A DNA stretch of 64,000 nt from Bacteroidetes bacterium GWF2_35_48 (GTDB taxonomy: Bacteria > Bacteroidota > Bacteroidia > Bacteroidales > GWF2-35-48): NCBI GenBank assembly GCA_001769125.1, contig MEOG01000100.1, positions 1 to 64,000 of the forward strand, in the 5' to 3' direction. A program made the position numbers and the translations under genes. Positions within the stretch are counted from its first letter, which is position 1. Every line of letters starts with the position of its first letter. The notes beneath the pieces were generated by a model that saw only the letters and a list, made by a program, of their open reading frames with translations, did no database searches and was not told the DNA's origin. Below, in pieces: positions 1 through 8,580 of this stretch.

Positions 1-129
1 CTCGTTTTTTTCTCGAAGATAAAATATTACTTTTTAGAAGAATACTCTGAATGTCCCTTTTTATCAACAAAAGATAGTTTATGGACAGACACTAAGTAGT
101 GTCAGCAAGGAGAGTCAATAACATTCAAG

Positions 130-1191
130 CTATTCAGCATCCCTTCCCACGGTGTAGTTTCTCCATTTTTCAATTACCTTTTGCATATCATCAGGTAATT
201 CAGATTGAAATTCCATATATTTTCCAGTGGTAGGATGAACAAAGCCGAGGGAGCGGGCATGCAGCGCATGGCGCGGTAGAAGCGCGAAGCAATTTTGTAT
301 GAATTGCTTGTATTTTGTAAATGTGGTTCCTTTTAGAATTTTATTTCCTCCGTAGGTGTCGTCATTAAAAAGGGGGTGACCTATATGCTGAAAATGCACG
401 CGTATCTGATGTGTACGACCGGTTTCTAGGCGGCACTCAACAAGAGAAACGTAACCAAAACGCTCAAGAACTTTGTAATGCGTTACAGCGTGTTTTCCAT
501 AATCTCCTTCCGGAAATACAGTACGCACCCTGCGGTCTGAAAAGCTGCGCCCAATATGCCCCGTAATAGTTCCCTCATCGGGTTTTACATCTCCCCAGCA
601 TAAAGCTATATAACGCCGAAACGTAGTTTTCTGAAAAAACTGTAATGCAAGTTTGCTGAGCGCAAGTTCATTTTTCGCAACAACAATGAGACCTGTCGTA
701 TTTTTATCAATGCGGTGTACGAGTCCCGGTCTGAGTTCTCCGGTTTTAAAAAGCGGCAACTCTCTAAAATGATATGCCAACGCATTTACTAATGTCCCTG
801 TATAATTGCCATATCCGGGATGCACCACCATCTCAGACGTTTTATTTACGATTACAAGATCGTCGTCTTCATAAATAATTTCAACAGAAATATCCTGAGG
901 AATTAATTCAATTTCGCGCTTTGGATGCGGAAGAAGAATTGTAATTAAATCGGATGGTTTAACCCTGTAATTAGATTTTACAGGAACATCATTAACCCTA
1001 ATACAACCTGCCTCTGCAGCATTCTGCACCTTATTCCGGGAAATTCCTTCAATACGGTTGGTAAGAAATTTATCAATACGTAGCAGGGACTGACCTTTGT
1101 CCACATCGAAACGGTAATGCTCGAATAAATCATTTTGCCCCGTACTTTCGTCGAGTTCATCAATGTCTTCGTCTGCTGGAGTATCTGTCAT
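130..1191 (-). CDS. rluD: RluA/RluD-family 23S rRNA pseudouridine synthase
   Basis: A 353-aa enzyme predicted to isomerise specific uridines of 23S rRNA to pseudouridine in the cytoplasm. An S4 RNA-binding domain lies at about residues 37-87, followed by the RluA catalytic domain. The family catalytic motif HRIDKNTTGL is at 159-168, with Asp162 as the expected nucleophile, and a second conserved block (RTHQIRVHF) follows. An acidic N-terminal extension of about 30 residues is typical of Bacteroidota homologues. The start is an ATG at 1189-1191. It is the last visible gene of a minus-strand set with the T9SS cargo and PASTA genes. In other Bacteroidota this neighbourhood often continues into ddl, which would lie outside the window. 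RluD rather than RluC is inferred from length and domain order, so the exact target uridines are uncertain. Confidence 0.93.
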   Translation of the reverse strand: MTDTPADEDIDELDESTGQNDLFEHYRFDVDKGQSLLRIDKFLTNRIEGISRNKVQNAAEAGCIRVNDVPVKSNYRVKPSDLITILLPHPKREIELIPQDISVEIIYEDDDLVIVNKTSEMVVHPGYGNYTGTLVNALAYHFRELPLFKTGELRPGLVHRIDKNTTGLIVVAKNELALSKLALQFFQKTTFRRYIALCWGDVKPDEGTITGHIGRSFSDRRVRTVFPEGDYGKHAVTHYKVLERFGYVSLVECRLETGRTHQIRVHFQHIGHPLFNDDTYGGNKILKGTTFTKYKQFIQNCFALLPRHALHARSLGFVHPTTGKYMEFQSELPDDMQKVIEKWRNYTVGRDAE

Positions 1192-1330
1192 TTTTAGCTA
1201 CGTAATATTTTGAGGTGTTTGATATATTTTGTTGATTTTGTCATAAAATTTGCAAGGTATAATCACATAAGATATTTTACTACACAAACGAGCAAATTTT
1301 TTGCCAAAATCATTTTATTGCCATTTGTAT

Positions 1331-1355
1331 TAACCCCGAGCTTAGCTCGGGGTTA
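1331..1355. repeat. Perfect GC-rich hairpin, 11-bp stem
   Basis: Arms TAACCCCGAGC (1331-1341) and GCTCGGGGTTA (1345-1355) pair perfectly around a 3-nt loop. The GC-rich stem stands out in AT-rich spacer DNA between rluD and the T9SS cargo gene. No U-tract follows on either strand, so it is more likely a short palindromic intergenic repeat or mRNA-processing hairpin than a canonical terminator. Confidence 0.6.
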
Positions 1356-1425
1356 TCAATATTCGATTCCTCTGGAGTCAGCAAATAGATATAAAAAGCG
1401 ATATTAATAAAAATCACGCAACGCC

Positions 1426-1453
1426 TCAAAAAATTATTACGCGTAATAATTTT
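1426..1453 (-). terminator. Probable intrinsic terminator after the T9SS cargo gene
   Basis: A 24-bp perfect palindrome (arms 1430-1441 and 1442-1453, centre ACGCGT) is followed on the minus strand by a run of T. It starts 10 nt after the stop of the upstream minus-strand gene. The AT-rich stem makes it weaker than usual. Confidence 0.5.
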
Positions 1454-1462
1454 AATTTCTGT

Positions 1463-3340
1463 TTACCTGACAATCAAAATTTTTCTTGAATATTTCGATC
1501 TACCGGGAGTGATGATTGTAACAAAATAAAAGCCCGCGGGCAGCGATGATACATCAATTTGCTCCGGCAGCTGATTTTGAGAAACAACTGTTTTTCCGCA
1601 AATATCTGAAATAAACATTGACGACTGCATTAAATTCAGTTCAGGAGGATAATTAAAATACAGTGTAGCGCAGGCAGGATTGGGGTAAACCTGAAAATGT
1701 TCCGTTTTCAATTCTGAAATAGTCAGAGGAAGCTCCTTTCCGAAAAGAGGCCGCATCATCAGTGCTCCCTGAATGCTTGATTGTTGCCATACGCCGGTAG
1801 TGTTGTAATACAAATTATTTTGCGAGCTTCGGTTTTTATCAAGCCCTATATTCAGGTTATCGGTAGTTGTCATAATTATTCCTAAGAAAAAATTTCCTGT
1901 TGGAATAATTATAGGATTTGTAAATGTAAATTGTGTAAATTCATTAATTTCATTACTGTATTGAACTCTTTCGCCAATTTGTGTATAAAGCGTATCTCCC
2001 GGCATTCCTCCGTTTTCACTCCACACGGCAATGGTAAAATATTTCCCGCTTGTAAAATTTCCATAAACATGATTAAAAAATATACTGATGCCGCGTAAAG
2101 TATCTTCTTTATAGTTATTAAATTTATAGGCAAGTTTTGAACCTTGGGCTCCCTGTCCGCTTAAACCGTATTTTCTTTCAGCAGAGCCATCATCGTAAGC
2201 ATAATAGTTAGAAAATTTCTGTTGAAAACGTGTAGTATCATTCCAACGCATATATTGAGCAATATTTGTACTGTCATTTATTTTCAGGTAGGCTTTCATT
2301 TCAAAATTTGCAGAATCTTGCATCATAGATGAGAATGGATATGAAAAAGTAATTTGTACATCAAAAAGAGTATTAGCTTCGGCATTTAAACTATTTTCTA
2401 AAGTATCGGGTACAGTAATTCCTGACGGATCTGTAAAATCCAAACATCTGTCAACATTCCAGCCTACTGTTTGGCCAATGTTTCTATATACATAGATTAA
2501 ATGTGAAGATAAAATACTAGTACCTACAGCTTGATAATGTGTCCAAGGCATAGCATCATAAAATTTCAGAGCAGATCGTATCGGATATACAAAGCCAATA
2601 TCTTCGGTAATGGTATCTCCCATGAAACGGTTTGTATCTAGATATACGTAATCAATATGCCACTGGTCGAAATTACTTAACCAGCTTGGTTCGCTCTGTC
2701 CGCCATAACTGAAATAATTTTTAAAACGGAAACGAAATCCGTTTTGCAAGAAAATTGTGTCTGTAATGGGTTTCATTACCAAACGAAAAACACTCCCCGT
2801 TGTGTCAGAGGAACTCCAGTACCAGTGCCATTGCTGTGTTACAGGAGAAAACAGCTCAAGAACAAGCGAATCTTCTTCTTCAATGGAATGACCAAGACCT
2901 TTTGACTGATAATAAAAGCTGATATAAACCGAGTCGGAAGGCAGATAATTCAATTTTATTGGTTGGGATGTAAGATAATCTGCAACAAGCGCAGAGCCTG
3001 GTACAAGATGCGGATACAGACTGCCTAAGGGATCCAGCCCATCGAATGTTGCTACACCAATAGAGGGAGGATCAATAGGGTATTGTGTATTAATAAATAC
3101 CGAATCATTCGACCACAGATTCAAATCAGGGTAAATTCCGGGTTTAGAAAAATCATCAAAAAATGGAAGCGACAAAGTATCGCTCATCGCTTGCTTTTTC
3201 AGTACAGAAGAAGCGTTTTCTCTGATATACTTTTTTATTACAGGATTATAATCCAAATCAGACTCATACTCTTGACCGAAAGCAAGCAGAGAAGACCAGA
3301 AAATAAAAAACAGAACAGAAATACTATAAATTTTCTTCAT
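1463..3340 (-). CDS. Secreted T9SS cargo protein with type A sorting domain, function unknown
   Basis: A 625-aa protein with a signal peptide (about residues 1-22, ending LLAFGQ) and a C-terminal T9SS type A sorting domain of about 80 residues. The domain shows the usual FQVYPNP opening and ends in a basic strand (RKILIVR). The body is beta-rich with many Trp/Tyr/Asp residues. It includes a stretch (about 385-530) of a kind common in Bacteroidota secreted proteins, with YDDGSAE and WSENGGMPGDTLY motifs. No catalytic motif is recognised. Its start codon lies 17 nt inside the 3' end of the PASTA gene, which suggests translational coupling. The product is expected to cross the outer membrane through T9SS and stay surface-attached or be released. 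Secretion is well supported; the job of the cargo is unknown. Confidence 0.85.
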   Translation of the reverse strand: MKKIYSISVLFFIFWSSLLAFGQEYESDLDYNPVIKKYIRENASSVLKKQAMSDTLSLPFFDDFSKPGIYPDLNLWSNDSVFINTQYPIDPPSIGVATFDGLDPLGSLYPHLVPGSALVADYLTSQPIKLNYLPSDSVYISFYYQSKGLGHSIEEEDSLVLELFSPVTQQWHWYWSSSDTTGSVFRLVMKPITDTIFLQNGFRFRFKNYFSYGGQSEPSWLSNFDQWHIDYVYLDTNRFMGDTITEDIGFVYPIRSALKFYDAMPWTHYQAVGTSILSSHLIYVYRNIGQTVGWNVDRCLDFTDPSGITVPDTLENSLNAEANTLFDVQITFSYPFSSMMQDSANFEMKAYLKINDSTNIAQYMRWNDTTRFQQKFSNYYAYDDGSAERKYGLSGQGAQGSKLAYKFNNYKEDTLRGISIFFNHVYGNFTSGKYFTIAVWSENGGMPGDTLYTQIGERVQYSNEINEFTQFTFTNPIIIPTGNFFLGIIMTTTDNLNIGLDKNRSSQNNLYYNTTGVWQQSSIQGALMMRPLFGKELPLTISELKTEHFQVYPNPACATLYFNYPPELNLMQSSMFISDICGKTVVSQNQLPEQIDVSSLPAGFYFVTIITPGRSKYSRKILIVR

Positions 3341-3929
3341 CAGGTTCGTTTGTTTGTTTGTTAAGGGAATCAGCTTTTTCCTCAGGGTCGCCTTTACCTA
3401 ATACAAGGTCAATACGAGAACCCTTTTCAATGATGCTGCCTTCAGAGATTTTTTTCCCTTTATACGATTGTTTCAAAACATTATTCCTTGCAATATCCGG
3501 TACATATTTGCATTTGCCGACTTTCAATCCATAAGTTTCAAGGACAGCCTGCGCCTGCCTCAATGAAACGCCAACAATGTCGGGCATTTTAACGCGTTCT
3601 GGAAACATGGAATTTACGGTAACAAAAATCAGGCGTCCGCTTTTAACATGAAAATCAGCGGGCGGATTCTGGTCAACAATCATTCCTTTTGGTTTATCAG
3701 ACAGATATACAGAGTCGGTTATAACACAAGTCATTTTCAGATCATCAAGAATTTTAACAGCTTCATTGTACGTGATGCCATTCAGATTGGGCACAGGAAT
3801 TGCTTCTCCATGCCGCGTATAAATATCAACAAAAAACAAGGAACCCCAAAGCAAAACATTTCCCAAAATAAGTGAGATAATGAAATGCTTTAAAAACTGC
3901 TTGCTGAAAATAAATTGTTTAAGGCTCAT
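3324..3929 (-). CDS. Membrane-anchored PASTA-domain protein
   Basis: A 201-aa protein with a short cytoplasmic N-terminus, one membrane segment (about residues 15-35) and two consecutive PASTA domains (about 42-110 and 113-180). The domains show recognisable cores (PNLNGITYNEAVKIL; PDIVGVSLRQAQAVLE) and a polar tail. PASTA domains bind peptidoglycan stem peptides or beta-lactam-like ligands in penicillin-binding proteins and Ser/Thr kinases. Here no kinase or transpeptidase domain is attached, so a periplasmic cell-wall role is inferred only. It is the first gene of the minus-strand group leading to the T9SS cargo and rluD. The same PASTA-RluD pairing is common in Bacteroidota. Confidence 0.88.
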   Translation of the reverse strand: MSLKQFIFSKQFLKHFIISLILGNVLLWGSLFFVDIYTRHGEAIPVPNLNGITYNEAVKILDDLKMTCVITDSVYLSDKPKGMIVDQNPPADFHVKSGRLIFVTVNSMFPERVKMPDIVGVSLRQAQAVLETYGLKVGKCKYVPDIARNNVLKQSYKGKKISEGSIIEKGSRIDLVLGKGDPEEKADSLNKQTNEPDEENL

Positions 3930-4010
3930 GTTTTTTTTACTGTTATTTACTGATGTTACGCAAAATGTTCTTATTATTCATTTGTTGGAAGCCGGAAGTT
4001 GCTTTGTTCA

Positions 4011-4121
4011 CAGTCTACAGTCTACAGTCTACAGTCTACAGTCATGCCGACTGCTGACTGCTGACTACTGACTGCTGACTACTGACTACCTGACTACTGA
4101 CTACCTGACTACCTGACTATT
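4011..4121. repeat. Heptanucleotide tandem array (CAGTCTA, then GACTGCT/GACTACT)
   Basis: Four exact CAGTCTA units (4011-4038) and a fifth degenerate one are followed, after a 3-nt break, by about ten GACTGCT/GACTACT units. Three of these are 8-nt GACTACCT variants. The period is 7 bp. The array sits upstream of the PASTA gene in a 700-bp gene-free region (3930-4625) that also holds the inverted repeat at 4276-4372 and the mobile-like element at 4443-4624. Confidence 0.9.
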
Positions 4122-4275
4122 TCGACATCCGACCTTTCGACCTCCCCGCAATTTGCGTATCATCTTTATAAAAAATACAAAATTAATAAACGAGGCTTAC
4201 AAAATAAAATTATAAACGATTAATTAAAAAAAAACCTATGATGTTGCAAGTTACAGGTTAAAAGTAATTGAGCTG

Positions 4276-4372
4276 TTCGACAAACTTAATTCGACCACTG
4301 CTATGAAGGCAAACAGGCTCGCTTCGACCAACTCATCGCATAGCAGCACATTGCACTATATCACTTGTCGAA
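4276..4372. repeat. Nested inverted repeat, unclassified
   Basis: Outer arms TTCGACAA (4276-4283) and TTGTCGAA (4365-4372) enclose inner arms CTGCTATG (4298-4305) and CATAGCAG (4339-4346), both perfect. The layout resembles a small MITE or structured RNA, but only one copy is seen here. Confidence 0.55.
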
Positions 4373-4442
4373 ATTACCTTGCACTCTTCAAATACAAATT
4401 CAAAACTATAACAAATTTCATAAATCATATAGGACTATCGTC

Positions 4443-4624
4443 TATCCATAAACTCAGTGTTTGGTTCAGAATGTTCGAGTTCAAGGTGATACATTGAGCT
4501 TGCCGAAATGCTTGCGAAATAATAAAAATTAGGAGTTTACTGATGTAAATGACTTATTTTTATGATGAGCATAACGCAGAAACTTGCCTGCAAGCAAGCA
4601 GGTCGGACATTATGGACAAACACT
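4443..4624 (-). repeat. MITE-like structured repeat, copy 1
   Basis: Imperfect terminal inverted repeats: left AGTGTTTGGTTCAGAATGT (4456-4474), right ACATTATGGACAAACACT (4607-4624). In the middle a long AT helix (4518-4529 with 4556-4567, 10 of 12 paired) encloses a TTTAC/GTAAA hairpin. The reverse complement closely matches 61679-61875 over most of its length, and both ends match the shortened copy at 59106-59184. No open frame of note. It ends 1 nt from the stop codon of the neighbouring hypothetical gene. Confidence 0.82.
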
Positions 4625-4625
4625 T

Positions 4626-5411
4626 CTAATTGAATTTTCTTTTTACAACATCCAAAAAACCAAGAGTAGTTTCATCTTCCTCATTCCATTTAAACTGATT
4701 TTTCAGGAATTCGCTTGCCTCGGCAAAACTACTGCATTTATTTAAGAAAGTTACCGTTTCTGAAAACATTTCAGGGTTTTTATCAAATAATTTATTTATA
4801 AATAATAATTTATCGGCCAGACCAATTTCCTGCGAGATGTCAGAAATTGATTTTTGCTGAAGCTTTGTTGCAAAATCCTGCTTAACATCTGATTTTGAAA
4901 GCACATCTATCAGTGCTTCTTTCTTAACTTCTTCAGCAGTTTTTTCCTGTTTAACAATTTCTGTTTTTTCAACAATTATTTTATTTTCATTTTCTTCTTT
5001 AACCGGAGCTATAATTTCTGCAACAGGTTCAAAAATTATTTCAGGAGCTACTTTTTCTTCAATAACAATTGGCGTTTCATTAATTATTGCGACTTGTTCT
5101 TCTTCAATTATTATATCTTCCTGTGCCTGCTTTTCTTCTTTCTTTTTTGACTTTGAAAAAATCTGCTTCAACTTGCTTTTATTTTCCTTTTCAGAAGATT
5201 CTGCAATAATCTCAGACACATCCATAGTTTTTTTATTGATGTTATTAAGTTGAATAAAATAATCATACAATTCGCGGATTTTTTCAAGCCCAAGATCAAT
5301 TTCAATCTGAGGGATTTCCTTTGCGTTTTCTACTTGTTGTATCCTTTTCCACAGGATATTGAATTCATCGTGTTTCTTTTGAATTTCTTCTTTCATTTTT
5401 ACTCTGTCCAT
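4626..5411 (-). CDS. Bacteroidota-specific hypothetical protein, coiled-coil plus conserved C-terminal domain
   Basis: A 261-aa protein with no signal peptide and no membrane segment, so probably cytoplasmic. The N-terminal 70 residues are helical and charged. Residues of about 75-165 form a low-complexity Lys/Glu/Val/Ile/Pro linker. The last 95 or so residues form a compact helical domain (ISQEIGLADKLLFINKLFD, ending FLDVVKRKF) that I recognise as a recurrent domain of unnamed Bacteroidota proteins. An ATG at 5409-5411 is preferred over a TTG four codons upstream. Function unknown. Confidence 0.75.
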   Translation of the reverse strand: MDRVKMKEEIQKKHDEFNILWKRIQQVENAKEIPQIEIDLGLEKIRELYDYFIQLNNINKKTMDVSEIIAESSEKENKSKLKQIFSKSKKKEEKQAQEDIIIEEEQVAIINETPIVIEEKVAPEIIFEPVAEIIAPVKEENENKIIVEKTEIVKQEKTAEEVKKEALIDVLSKSDVKQDFATKLQQKSISDISQEIGLADKLLFINKLFDKNPEMFSETVTFLNKCSSFAEASEFLKNQFKWNEEDETTLGFLDVVKRKFN

Positions 5412-5582
5412 CCGGAAAAACAATTTATGTTAATAATTTGATAAATGAAAAATCATTGTATAAAACGCAAAACCTGTTTTTTTGTTATTTTTGCTTAATG
5501 TTCTTTTTTAAGGTTTTCTTTTTCGGCGGATTATTCAATCATTGGATTTCTGTTTAGGTTTTAAACATAGTAGATTCTCCCA

Positions 5583-5612
5583 CTCTAACTCCTACTCCTA
5601 AATCCTAAATCC
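5583..5612. repeat. Short degenerate 6-7 bp tandem repeat (CTCCTA / AATCCTA)
   Basis: Units ACTCCTACTCCTAAATCCTAAATCC in tandem, with mixed 6- and 7-bp spacing. The reverse complement resembles the array at 19409-19438. Confidence 0.6.
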
Positions 5613-5672
5613 ATAATTTACTTATCCTCCCTAAAGAACCGCTATAAAAGTACATATTGAAATTTAAAATAC

Positions 5673-5834
5673 AAATTTGAGTCTTCTCCGAAAAGTCTTT
5701 TTTTGCCACAAAGACTCAAAGACCCTAAGTTTCACAAAGGCTATGTGTATGAATATCATAATTTTGTGTTTCTTTGAGTCTTCGTGCCTTAGTGGCTGAT
5801 TTTAATATGTGCTTTTCGGAGTGAATACAAATTT
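5673..5834. repeat. MITE-like element with nested inverted repeats upstream of tdk
   Basis: Outer arms of 23 bp (5673-5695 and 5812-5834) match at 18 of 23 positions and share a perfect CTCCGAAAAG / CTTTTCGGAG core. Inside are two copies, in opposite orientation, of a roughly 36-nt unit beginning GCCACAAAGACTCAAAG (5705-5740 and 5761-5796), so the whole element can fold as one long hairpin. No open frame of note. The right end is 27 nt from the tdk start, and a TACTTTG sequence (5838-5844) just beyond it could be the tdk -7 box. The remainder of the 5412-5861 spacer shows only the short array at 5583-5612. Confidence 0.72.
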
Positions 5835-5861
5835 AGATACTTTGTAAAACAAATAGCAAGA

Positions 5862-6437
5862 ATGTTTTTAGAAAAAAAAGTAGACGGTACAAACAGAAAG
5901 GGCTGGGTGGAAGTAATCGTGGGCTCTATGTTTTCAGGCAAAACCGAAGAATTAATCCGACGTTTGAAACGTGCAAAAATAGCGCAACAGCGGGTTGAAA
6001 TATTTAAACCAACCATTGATGTTCGTTATTCAGAAGAACAGGTTGTTTCCCATGATTCCAATGCAATTCATTCAACTCCGGTTTCCAATTCCGCAGAAAT
6101 TTTATTGCTGGCAAACGACGTGGATGTAGTGGGAATAGATGAAGCGCAATTTTTTGACAACGGATTAGCAGATGTATGCAATACTCTTGCGAATAATGGG
6201 ATTCGTGTAATTGCAGCGGGTCTTGATATGGATTTCAGAGGCAAGCCTTTTGGACCGATCCCCTCGTTAATGGCTACGGCAGAATATGTTTCAAAAGTAC
6301 ACGCAATATGCATGCATTGTGGCGAACTTGCTCAGTTTTCATACAGAAAATCCAAAGCGGAAAACATAGTGTTGCTTGGGGAGAAAGATGTGTACGAGCC
6401 ATTATGCAGAAGATGCTTTAATGCACAAAATCCGTGA
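5862..6437 (+). CDS. tdk: Thymidine kinase (type II, zinc-binding)
   Basis: A 191-aa enzyme of normal length that phosphorylates thymidine (and deoxyuridine) with ATP for dTMP salvage. The P-loop GSMFSGKT is at 21-28, the catalytic-glutamate motif DEAQF at 93-97 (Glu94), and a zinc site is formed by Cys150-x-x-Cys153 and Cys182-x-x-Cys185. The ATG at 5862 fits the short N-terminal extension seen in relatives. The next gene (SRAP) starts 4 nt after the stop, so the two are probably co-transcribed. Confidence is high because all family motifs are intact. Confidence 0.97.
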   Translation: MFLEKKVDGTNRKGWVEVIVGSMFSGKTEELIRRLKRAKIAQQRVEIFKPTIDVRYSEEQVVSHDSNAIHSTPVSNSAEILLLANDVDVVGIDEAQFFDNGLADVCNTLANNGIRVIAAGLDMDFRGKPFGPIPSLMATAEYVSKVHAICMHCGELAQFSYRKSKAENIVLLGEKDVYEPLCRRCFNAQNP

Positions 6438-6441
6438 TATT

Positions 6442-7059
6442 ATGTGCGGAAGATTCAAATTAACAAAAAAGCAGCAGGAAGTAGTTGACCGCTACAATGC
6501 AGAAGTAGAAAGGCTTTTTGAAGAAATGTACAATGCTTCTCCAACACAAAATCTGCCGGTTGTTACTAATGAAAAACCAGATAAAATTCAATTTTTCAGA
6601 TGGGGACTGATACCTTACTGGGCAAAAGAAATTGCTATAGGAAATAAAATGTTCAATGCCCGCGCAGAAACCATTCGAGAAAAACCTTCTTTCAAAATTC
6701 CTTTTCAACGAAGGCGCTGCCTTGTTCCTGCAGATGGTTTTTATGAATGGAAAAAATTAGCGGAAGGGAAAAAGCAGCCTTATGTTATAACTTTAAAATC
6801 GGATGCTCTTTTTTCTTTTGCCGGATTATGGGATGTATGGAAAAACCCAGATGGAGATTCCATCAATTCCTTTACCATTATTACCACTACGCCCAATAGT
6901 TTAATGACAGATATTCATGACCGGATGCCGGTAATTCTCAAAAGAGAAGATGAAAAAATATGGTTAGATAAAAACACGAAAACAGAAGATGTTTTTTCAC
7001 TACTCAAACCATTCAACGCCGAAGAAATGAAAGTTGAAATGATATCGAAAGTTGGCTAA
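6442..7059 (+). CDS. SOS response-associated peptidase (SRAP/HMCES/YedK family)
   Basis: A 205-aa DNA-repair protein that crosslinks to abasic sites in single-stranded DNA through its N-terminal cysteine and shields them. The start is set by function: the catalytic Cys must follow the initiator Met, so the ATG at 6442 (MCGRF) is chosen although the frame stays open upstream. Further signatures are the NARAET block (about residue 72) and the RRCLVPADGFYEWK block. The gene follows tdk by 4 nt, pairing thymidine salvage with base-loss repair. Its stop overlaps the stop of the convergent phosphatase gene by 4 nt. The family assignment is certain; in vivo partners are unknown. Confidence 0.93.
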   Translation: MCGRFKLTKKQQEVVDRYNAEVERLFEEMYNASPTQNLPVVTNEKPDKIQFFRWGLIPYWAKEIAIGNKMFNARAETIREKPSFKIPFQRRRCLVPADGFYEWKKLAEGKKQPYVITLKSDALFSFAGLWDVWKNPDGDSINSFTIITTTPNSLMTDIHDRMPVILKREDEKIWLDKNTKTEDVFSLLKPFNAEEMKVEMISKVG

Positions 7060-8543
7060 ACTTTTGCTCCGATTATCAGCACATCATCTACCTGTTCATT
7101 TTCTCCCATCCATGTGTTGAAAGCATTTTCAAGGATTTCTTTTTGCCTGCTCAAATTTTCACTGTTTGCAGAAAATAAAAGTTCTTTAAATCGTTTTGTC
7201 ATAAGTTTTTTACCTTCATTACCACCAAACTGATCGGCATATCCATCCGAAAAAATATAAAAACTATCTTTTTTTTGTAATAAAAATTCATGCGTTTCAA
7301 AAAGTTGATCATTGCTTGTAAAGCCGGCAATTGCTGCTTTGGTTGGTTTGATTTCCTGAAATTTTCCATCCATAAATAACCAAAGAGGACGATTGGCGCC
7401 TGTATATAATAATTTTAATGTAACAGGGTTGAAAGAGCAAAGTGCTACATCCATTCCATCCCGTGTAGAATTATCATCGGCAGTCTGATGCAATGCTTTT
7501 TTTATTTCCCGATTCACTGCAGGAAGCAAATCATTAAAATTATCACACATATCAACACAAGTATGCAATACTTGCATCCCGATTATACTCATAAAAGCCC
7601 CGGGAACTCCATGTCCGGTACAATCTGCTGCTACAAATAAAATTTCATTTTGCCCATTTTTCGAAAAACTATATACCCAGTAAAAATCACCGGAAACAAT
7701 ATCTTTTGGGTTATATAAAACAAATGATTCCCGAAAAAACCTGTTTAAAATAGTAACATCGGGAAGTAAGGCAGACTGAATGCGTAAAGCATATTGAATG
7801 CTTTGAGTTGTTTCAAGACTTTTGTGTTCAATTATTTTGCTTTTCGCTTCAATCATATCGCGTTGTGTGGAAATCTCTTCATTTTGTTGCAAAATTTCAG
7901 CATTGGCTTCTTTTATTTCATCGTAAGCTGCATTCAATTGTGAATTTGCAATAACACTTTCGATAATTTTATTGCCGGCCCAGAAATAAAAAAAAGAAAA
8001 ATTTAATATCATGATTGTTGTAAAAATACCCATCATAAAAAAATATCCTGCATAAGAATAAACCAATACATTCCCGATTACAGCTATTGCAGACGAGAAA
8101 AATATTATTTTTTTATATCCTCTGTATAAACTTAATGTATGAAAAAACAAAAATGCAAAAGACATTGTGAGTAAAAATTCTTTTTGGGTTATCGGATATG
8201 GAAATTTATCAAATCCCATTATAATCAGCGTATAAATTGTACAGCCTAATAAATCTGCTAATACAGTATAATACTTAACCCAAGGCCTATATTTGTTACC
8301 GGATGCAAGCTTATGAATGTAAATAAACCCTGCCAATGGAAAAAGGTACGATAGCAATTCAATCGCTGCCTCTCTTGAAAAAAGGCGATCCATAAAAATG
8401 AAAATAAAAACATCAAAAGCCAGAAGGGCTGCAAAAAAAATAATCCGAAACCGATTTATCAATAATTCGATACGCATTTCCCGATTCTGAAGAATCTTAT
8501 GAATGGCGTCATTAGAAGGTAAGTTAGATTTCAAAAAATTCAT
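7056..8543 (-). CDS. Membrane SpoIIE/PP2C-type serine phosphatase
   Basis: A 495-aa protein. About six membrane segments fill residues 30-195, a coiled coil follows (about 200-245), and a SpoIIE-type PP2C phosphatase domain occupies about 260-495. Metal-binding and family motifs are present: SGDFYW, ADCTGHGVPGAFMS, DGMDVALC and FSDGYADQFGG. Such enzymes dephosphorylate partner-switching anti-anti-sigma factors or related proteins. The target here is not visible: no STAS or anti-sigma gene is nearby. It lies 37 nt downstream of the TPR sensor gene, so the two may act as a split version of the TPR-TM-SpoIIE proteins common in Bacteroidota. Confidence 0.92.
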   Translation of the reverse strand: MNFLKSNLPSNDAIHKILQNREMRIELLINRFRIIFFAALLAFDVFIFIFMDRLFSREAAIELLSYLFPLAGFIYIHKLASGNKYRPWVKYYTVLADLLGCTIYTLIIMGFDKFPYPITQKEFLLTMSFAFLFFHTLSLYRGYKKIIFFSSAIAVIGNVLVYSYAGYFFMMGIFTTIMILNFSFFYFWAGNKIIESVIANSQLNAAYDEIKEANAEILQQNEEISTQRDMIEAKSKIIEHKSLETTQSIQYALRIQSALLPDVTILNRFFRESFVLYNPKDIVSGDFYWVYSFSKNGQNEILFVAADCTGHGVPGAFMSIIGMQVLHTCVDMCDNFNDLLPAVNREIKKALHQTADDNSTRDGMDVALCSFNPVTLKLLYTGANRPLWLFMDGKFQEIKPTKAAIAGFTSNDQLFETHEFLLQKKDSFYIFSDGYADQFGGNEGKKLMTKRFKELLFSANSENLSRQKEILENAFNTWMGENEQVDDVLIIGAKV

Positions 8544-8580
8544 AAAATTATTTTTAAAATTGGTTACGTAGAAAATTATA

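Noticed and set aside
79-95. Possible end of a fourth MITE-like copy (TTTATGGACAGACACT)
   Set aside because: Only about 15 bases resemble the CAAACACT terminus and the rest of the element is not visible.
1210-1407. 65-aa open frame between rluD and the T9SS gene
   Set aside because: Contains the GC-rich hairpin and has no ribosome-binding context or recognisable sequence.
4303-4497. 64-aa open frame in the 4.3-kb spacer
   Set aside because: Lies across the inverted repeat and the start of the mobile-like element; composition not protein-like.
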